This document shows positions 5,501-8,909 of a stretch of 8,909 nt of DNA, in pieces. The notes under the pieces are model-generated. The model made no database searches. It worked only from the letters and a program-made list of their open reading frames with translations, and was not told the DNA's origin. Origin of the DNA: Streptomyces sp. NRRL F-6492 (GTDB lineage Bacteria; Actinomycetota; Actinomycetes; Streptomycetales; Streptomycetaceae); the NCBI RefSeq assembly GCF_001280125.1, contig NZ_LGEG01000051.1, forward strand, positions 1-8,909, read 5' to 3'. The translations under genes were made by a program, and so were the position numbers. Numbering within the stretch: the first letter of the stretch is position 1; each line of letters starts with the position of its first letter.

Positions 5501-7581
5501 CGGAGGCGTACGGCTTCTGGCTCGGCGACGCGTTCGCCTCCGGCGGCTCGGCCGGCTACGACCACAAGGGCATGGGCATCACCGCCCGCGGCGCCTGGGA
5601 GTCGGTCAAGCGCCACTTCCGCGAGCTGGGCCACGACACCCAGACCGAGGACTTCACCGTCGTCGGCGTCGGCGACATGTCCGGCGACGTCTTCGGCAAC
5701 GGCATGCTGCTCTCCGAGCACATCCGCCTGGCCGCCGCCTTCGACCACCGGCACATCTTCCTCGACCCGAACCCCGACGCGGCCGTCTCGTACGCCGAGC
5801 GCCGCCGCCTCTTCGAGCTGCCCCGCTCGTCCTGGGCCGACTACGACACCTCGCTGCTCTCCGCGGGCGGCGGTGTCCACCCCCGCAGCGCCAAGTCGAT
5901 CCCGGTCAACGCGCAGGTCAGGGCCGCCCTCGGCATCGAGGACGGGATCACCAAGATGACCCCGGCCGAGCTGATGAAGGCGATCCTCCAGGCGCCCGTC
6001 GACCTGCTGTGGAACGGCGGCATCGGCACGTACGTCAAGTCCTCGGCCGAGTCGAACGCCGACGTCGGCGACAAGGCCAACGACGCCATCCGCGTCGACG
6101 GCCAGGACGTGCGCGCCCAGGTGATCGGCGAGGGCGGCAACCTCGGCGCGACCCAGCTGGGCCGCATCGAGTTCGCCCGCTCCGGCGGCCCCGGGGGCGA
6201 GGGCGGCAAGGTCAACACCGACGCCATCGACAACAGCGCCGGCGTCGACACCTCCGACCACGAGGTCAACATCAAGATCCTGCTGAACGGGCTCGTCACC
6301 GAGGGCGACATGACCGTCAAGCAGCGCAACAAGATCCTCGCGGAGATGACCGACGAGGTCGGCACGCTCGTCCTGCGCAACAACTACGCGCAGAACACGG
6401 CCCTGGCCAACGCCGTCGCCCAGTCGCCGTCCCTGCTCCACGCCCACCAGCGGTTCATGCGCCGCCTGGGCCGCGACGGGGCCCTCGACCGCTCCCTGGA
6501 ATTCCTGCCCAACGACCGGCAGATCCGCGAACTCCTCAACAACGGCAAGGGCCTGAGCCAGCCGGAGCTCGCCGTCCTCCTCGCGTACACCAAGATCACG
6601 CTGGCCGACGAGCTGATCGGCACAGAGCTGCCGGACGACCCGTACCTGACCGGGCTGCTCCACGCGTACTTCCCGTCGCTGCTGCGCGAGCGGTTCACCG
6701 AGGCCGTCGACGGCCACCCGCTGCGCCGCGAGATCGTCACCACGGTCCTGGTCAACGACACCGTCAACGCCGGTGGTTCGACCTTCCTGCACCGTCTCCG
6801 CGAGGAGACCGGCGCGTCGATCGAGGAGATCGTCCGGGCGCAGACCGCCGCCCGCGTCGTCTTCCGCCTCGGCCGGGTCTGGGACGCCGTCGAGGCCCTC
6901 GACAACCGGGTGCCGGCCGAGATCCAGACCCGGATGCGGCTGCACTCGCGCCGGCTCGTCGAGCGCGGCACGCGCTGGCTGCTCAACAACCGGCCGCAGC
7001 CGCTCCGGCTCACCGAGACCATCGAGTTCTTCGCCGAGCGCGTCGAGGAGGTCTGGTCGCGGCTGCCCGAGCTGCTGCGCGGCGCGGACCTGGAGTGGTA
7101 CCGGTCGATCCTGGACGAGCTGACCGGGTTCGGCGTGCCGGAGGAGCTCGCGCGGCGGGTCGCCGGCTTCTCCTCCGCCTTCCCGGCGCTCGACATCGTC
7201 GCGATCGCGGACCGGACGGACACGGACCCGCTCGCGGTGGCCGAGGTCTACTACGACCTGGCCGACCGGCTGCGGATCACCGACCTGATGGACCGGATCA
7301 TCGAGCTGCCGCGCGACGACCGCTGGCAGTCGATGGCCCGCGCCTCGATCCGCGAGGACCTGTTCGCGGCGCACGCGGCGCTCACGCAGGACGTCCTGAC
7401 GGCGGGCGGCGACGACGCGGGCCCGGAGGAGCGGTTCAAGGCCTGGGAGGAGAAGAACGCGGCGATCCTGGGCCGCGCGCGGACGACCCTGGAGGAGATC
7501 CAGGGCTCGGACACCTTCGACCTGGCGAACCTGTCGGTGGCGATGCGGACGATGCGCACGCTGCTCCGCTCGCACAGCTAG
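2584..7581 (+). CDS. gdh: NAD-dependent glutamate dehydrogenase, large (180-kDa) class
   Basis: This encodes a 1,665-residue cytoplasmic enzyme that oxidatively deaminates L-glutamate with NAD+ to 2-oxoglutarate, ammonium and NADH. The length fits the large NAD-GDH class known from Streptomyces clavuligerus and mycobacteria. The N-terminal half has three ACT-like regulatory segments (near residues 95-195, 425-505 and 578-660). The catalytic core includes GGLRWSDR (858-865), MVKN with Lys883 and VGAKGGF with Lys893, which carry the glutamate-site lysines of the family. It continues with SAGYDHKGMGIT (989-1000), the nucleotide-binding VGVGDMSGDVFGNG (1027-1040), WNGGIGTYVK (1143-1152), GEGGNLG (1182-1188) and the signature NTDAIDNSAGVD (1211-1222). 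A helical C-terminal region completes the protein. A Gly-rich stretch at 1200-1209 and a charged loop at 797-811 look like lineage-specific insertions. The gene has no TTA, CTA or TCA codon over nearly its whole length. In mycobacteria the homologue is inhibited by the FHA protein GarA; the same control here is only inference. Confidence 0.98.
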   Translation: MQTKLDEAKAELLERAARVAEHSPVGGRLPTGPDGSGERPDGDTVLEYLQRYYLHTAPEDLSDRDPVDVFGAALSHYRLAENRPQGTANVRVHTPTVEENGWTSSHSVVEVVTDDMPFLVDSVTNELSRQGRGIHVVIHPQVLVRRDVTGRLIEVLSAQIHGELPHDALTESWIHVEIDRETDRADLKQITADLLRVLSDVRETVEDWEKMRDAALRIADGLADEPTASDLRPTEVEEARELLRWLADDHFTFLGYREYQLVDGDALSAVPGTGLGILRSDPRHAGDDEGHHAHPVSPSFSRLPADARAKAREHKLLILTKANSRSTVHRPSYLDYVGVKKFDADGNVVGERRFLGLFSSAAYTESVRRVPVVKRKVQEVLAGAGFSPNSHDGRDLLQILETYPRDELFQTPADQLQAVVTSVLYLQERRRLRLYLRQDEYGRYYSALVYLPRDRYTTRVRLRIIEILKEELGGTSVDFTAWNTESILSRLHFVVRVEPGTELAKLTDADVERIEGRLVEAARSWSDGFGEALNAELGEERAAELLRRYGNAFPEGYKADHSPRAAVSDLVHMEALADSDKDFSLSLYEPVVAGPGERRFKIYKTGDQISLSAVLPVLNRLGVEVTDERPYELRCADRTHAWIYDFGLRLPATNGSGVSLGDDARERFQEAFAATWTGEAENDGFNSLVLSAGLNWREAMVLRAYAKYLRQAGATFSQDYMEDTLRNNVHTTRLLVNLFEARMAPERQRAGTELIDALLEELDAALDQVASLDEDRILRSFLTVIKATLRTNFFQSASEGSDKGGRKDSDLRPHSYVSMKFDPQAIPDLPAPRPAFEIWVYSPRVEGVHLRFGKVARGGLRWSDRREDFRTEILGLVKAQMVKNTVIVPVGAKGGFVAKQLPDPTVDRDAWMAEGIASYKTFISALLDITDNLVAGEVVPPVDVVRHDEDDTYLVVAADKGTATFSDIANGVAEAYGFWLGDAFASGGSAGYDHKGMGITARGAWESVKRHFRELGHDTQTEDFTVVGVGDMSGDVFGNGMLLSEHIRLAAAFDHRHIFLDPNPDAAVSYAERRRLFELPRSSWADYDTSLLSAGGGVHPRSAKSIPVNAQVRAALGIEDGITKMTPAELMKAILQAPVDLLWNGGIGTYVKSSAESNADVGDKANDAIRVDGQDVRAQVIGEGGNLGATQLGRIEFARSGGPGGEGGKVNTDAIDNSAGVDTSDHEVNIKILLNGLVTEGDMTVKQRNKILAEMTDEVGTLVLRNNYAQNTALANAVAQSPSLLHAHQRFMRRLGRDGALDRSLEFLPNDRQIRELLNNGKGLSQPELAVLLAYTKITLADELIGTELPDDPYLTGLLHAYFPSLLRERFTEAVDGHPLRREIVTTVLVNDTVNAGGSTFLHRLREETGASIEEIVRAQTAARVVFRLGRVWDAVEALDNRVPAEIQTRMRLHSRRLVERGTRWLLNNRPQPLRLTETIEFFAERVEEVWSRLPELLRGADLEWYRSILDELTGFGVPEELARRVAGFSSAFPALDIVAIADRTDTDPLAVAEVYYDLADRLRITDLMDRIIELPRDDRWQSMARASIREDLFAAHAALTQDVLTAGGDDAGPEERFKAWEEKNAAILGRARTTLEEIQGSDTFDLANLSVAMRTMRTLLRSHS

Positions 7582-7593
7582 GCCGTACGCGGA

Positions 7594-7629
7594 CGAGGGG
7601 CCCCGCCGGTTCTCCGGCGGGGCCCCTCG
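7594..7629. terminator. Bidirectional stem-loop terminator between gdh and the GT87 gene
   Basis: A perfect 16-bp GC-rich stem (7594-7609 with 7614-7629) closes on the 4-base loop TTCT. It begins 12 bases after the gdh stop and ends 10 bases before the stop of the convergent downstream gene, so it can act for both transcripts. It lacks a T-run, as is common for Streptomyces terminators. Confidence 0.88.
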
Positions 7630-7639
7630 CCGTTCCCCG

Positions 7640-8909
7640 CTACTCCTCCGGCGCGGCGGCGACCGTCGAGGTCCACAGGCGGCGGGCGGCGAGCAGGGCC
7701 GCGACGAGCAGCAGGCCGTTGCGGAGCACCATGACGGCGAGCCCGGTGGGGGTGCCGTCGATGACGTCGAAGTAGAGCACGGGGTACGCGAGCGCGCTCA
7801 GCGCCGCCGCCGGGAGCAGCAGCAGCGCCACCGGGCGCATCACGGTGTGCCGGGAGGTCAGGCAGACGGCGGCGAGCCCGAGCAGCCAGATCATGTACTG
7901 GGGGCTGATCACCCGGCTGGTGACGGTGAACAGCAGGACGGCGGCGAAGGCCGTGTCGTACGGGGTGGCGGGGGTCCAGCGGTGGGCCCGGACGCGCCAG
8001 AGGACCAGCCAGCCCAGGGCGATGACGGTGAACAGCAGGGAGAGGTGGCCGAGGGTGGAGACGTACGGGCCGACGTACTCCAGGGCGCCGTAACGGAACT
8101 CGACGCTCCCCGGCCAGACGCCGGCGGACCGGGCGAGCGCGAGGGCCGTGCCGCCCAGGGACTCGATCTGGATGCCCCGGTCGCCCTGCTGGCGCAGGAA
8201 GCCGAGCGACTCGGAGAAGAAGAGCGCGAGGGTGCCGAGGAGCGCGACGGCGGTGACGGCGGCGGCGGTCCACGCCTGCCGGGTGGTACGGCCCCGGGGC
8301 GTGCCGAGCAGGGCCAGCGCCGGCCACACCTTGACCATCGCCCCGATCCCGGCGAGCGCCCCGCCGAGCTGGTGGGCGGCGGTCGACCGGGCGGTGACGG
8401 CGAGCAGGGCGAGGACGGCCAGGGCGGTGGTCTGGACGTCGTACCGGGCGAGGGGCAGGTGCAGGAGGAGCGGGAGGCCGCAGACCCAGATCCAGGCGCC
8501 GTGGGTGAGGCGCGCGCCGTCGGCGCGGGCGAGGGCGAGGGTGACGACCGCGTCGGCGAGGAGGGTGAGGGTGACGAAGGCCTGGAAGTAGGTGAGCCAG
8601 GGGAGGGCGCCCGGGGACATGATCACGAGCCCGGCCCCCGGCGGGTACTGCCAGGTGGCGTCGCCGGGCGGGAAGGTGCCCGCGGTGAACTTCCCGTACC
8701 AGTGCTCGTAGAGCGCCACCTCGCGGGCCACGCCGCCGATGCCGAGGTCGTCGCGGAGGAGCAGCAGGAGCATGCCGGCCCGGGTGAGGAGCCAGACGGC
8801 GGCGAGCGCGAGCCGGGGGCCGCTGCCGACCGTGACGAAGGTGGCGGAGGTGAAGGTGTCCGACGCGAAGGGGGAGCGGGTGAGGGCGGGGGGTTCGGTG
8901 GCGGTGGGG
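7640..8909 (-). CDS. GT87-like polytopic membrane glycosyltransferase (partial, N-terminus off the right edge)
   Basis: The minus-strand frame is open from the stop at 7640-7642 to the window edge, giving 422 visible residues. An internal ATG at 8773 falls inside the first membrane segment (RLALAAVWLLTRAGMLLLLL), and no ATG, GTG or TTG occurs upstream of it in the window, so the true start lies beyond 8909. About ten hydrophobic segments indicate a multi-spanning membrane protein. Typical GT87/DUF2029 features are Y67-x2-W70, DATWQYPP (83-90), RYDVQTTAL, KVWPALALL, RGIQIESL and SRVISPQYMIWLLG. The family includes PimE and transfers mannose from polyprenyl-phosphate-mannose to lipids or polymers on the outer face of the membrane; the acceptor here is unknown. 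The usual Asp just before the Y-x2-W motif is not seen (AREVALYEHW). It converges on gdh across a shared terminator. Confidence 0.85.
   Translation of the reverse strand, partial: PTATEPPALTRSPFASDTFTSATFVTVGSGPRLALAAVWLLTRAGMLLLLLRDDLGIGGVAREVALYEHWYGKFTAGTFPPGDATWQYPPGAGLVIMSPGALPWLTYFQAFVTLTLLADAVVTLALARADGARLTHGAWIWVCGLPLLLHLPLARYDVQTTALAVLALLAVTARSTAAHQLGGALAGIGAMVKVWPALALLGTPRGRTTRQAWTAAAVTAVALLGTLALFFSESLGFLRQQGDRGIQIESLGGTALALARSAGVWPGSVEFRYGALEYVGPYVSTLGHLSLLFTVIALGWLVLWRVRAHRWTPATPYDTAFAAVLLFTVTSRVISPQYMIWLLGLAAVCLTSRHTVMRPVALLLLPAAALSALAYPVLYFDVIDGTPTGLAVMVLRNGLLLVAALLAARRLWTSTVAAAPEE

Noticed and set aside
2575..7575. A 1,666-codon open frame exactly antisense to gdh
   Set aside because: It is in codon register with gdh, so its stops could arise only from TTA, CTA or TCA codons in gdh, which Streptomyces rarely uses. 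The translation is a low-complexity Val/Asp/Gly/Arg/Ala-rich product without domains. It is a composition artefact, like the antisense-GDH frames reported elsewhere.
6009..7775. 588-codon plus-strand frame overlapping the 3' half of gdh and the terminator
   Set aside because: It is a frame-shifted shadow of gdh, with an Arg/Ala/Gly/Pro-dominated translation, and runs through the strong terminator hairpin.
1..8909. Mobile element, defence system or biosynthetic cluster
   Set aside because: No transposase, integrase, nuclease, toxin-antitoxin pair, CRISPR repeat or synthase domain is seen, and base composition is uniform. The window looks like core chromosome.

Overview
The window looks like a chromosomal segment of a Streptomyces or close actinomycete relative. 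It is very GC-rich, third codon positions are almost all G or C, and none of the genes called with confidence contains the rare leucine codon TTA. The gene set (NAD-dependent glutamate dehydrogenase of about 1,665 residues, a DUF6912-type protein, a HAD phosphatase-like protein, a PfpI/DJ-1 protein and a GT87-like membrane mannosyltransferase) fits core actinobacterial metabolism. I see no transposase, integrase, tRNA, rRNA, CRISPR array or phage gene.

Layout, left to right. Positions 1-80 probably hold the first codons of a leftward gene cut by the window edge. Positions 81-354 are a divergent intergenic region with an operator-like dyad and a GC-rich hairpin. A DUF6912-like gene (355-882, +) is followed after 68 bases by a HAD-family hydrolase gene (951-1610, +). 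The HAD gene converges on a PfpI/DJ-1 gene (1644-2198, -). A 385-base divergent intergenic region (2199-2583) separates pfpI from the large NAD-glutamate dehydrogenase gene (2584-7581, +). That region holds a plausible housekeeping promoter, several hairpins and a 27-bp dyad close to the gdh start. Between the gdh gene and a convergent GT87-like gene (7640 to beyond 8909, -) lies a near-perfect 16-bp GC-rich stem-loop that can serve as a terminator for both.

Function. The glutamate dehydrogenase dominates the window and links amino-acid catabolism to the TCA cycle (glutamate to 2-oxoglutarate plus ammonium). The other genes are probably independent units rather than one pathway. The DUF6912 and HAD genes are co-directional and close, but the HAD gene has a -10-like hexamer exactly placed for a leaderless transcript. 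PfpI and gdh share a divergent control region, which makes shared regulation possible but not shown.

I found no convincing new biological system. The points most worth a second look are in the gdh control region (nested dyad, leader hairpins, possible leaderless upstream ORF), the Asp-to-Asn change in the HAD motif I, the 21-bp tandem duplication in the DUF6912 gene, and the operator-like dyad near the left edge.
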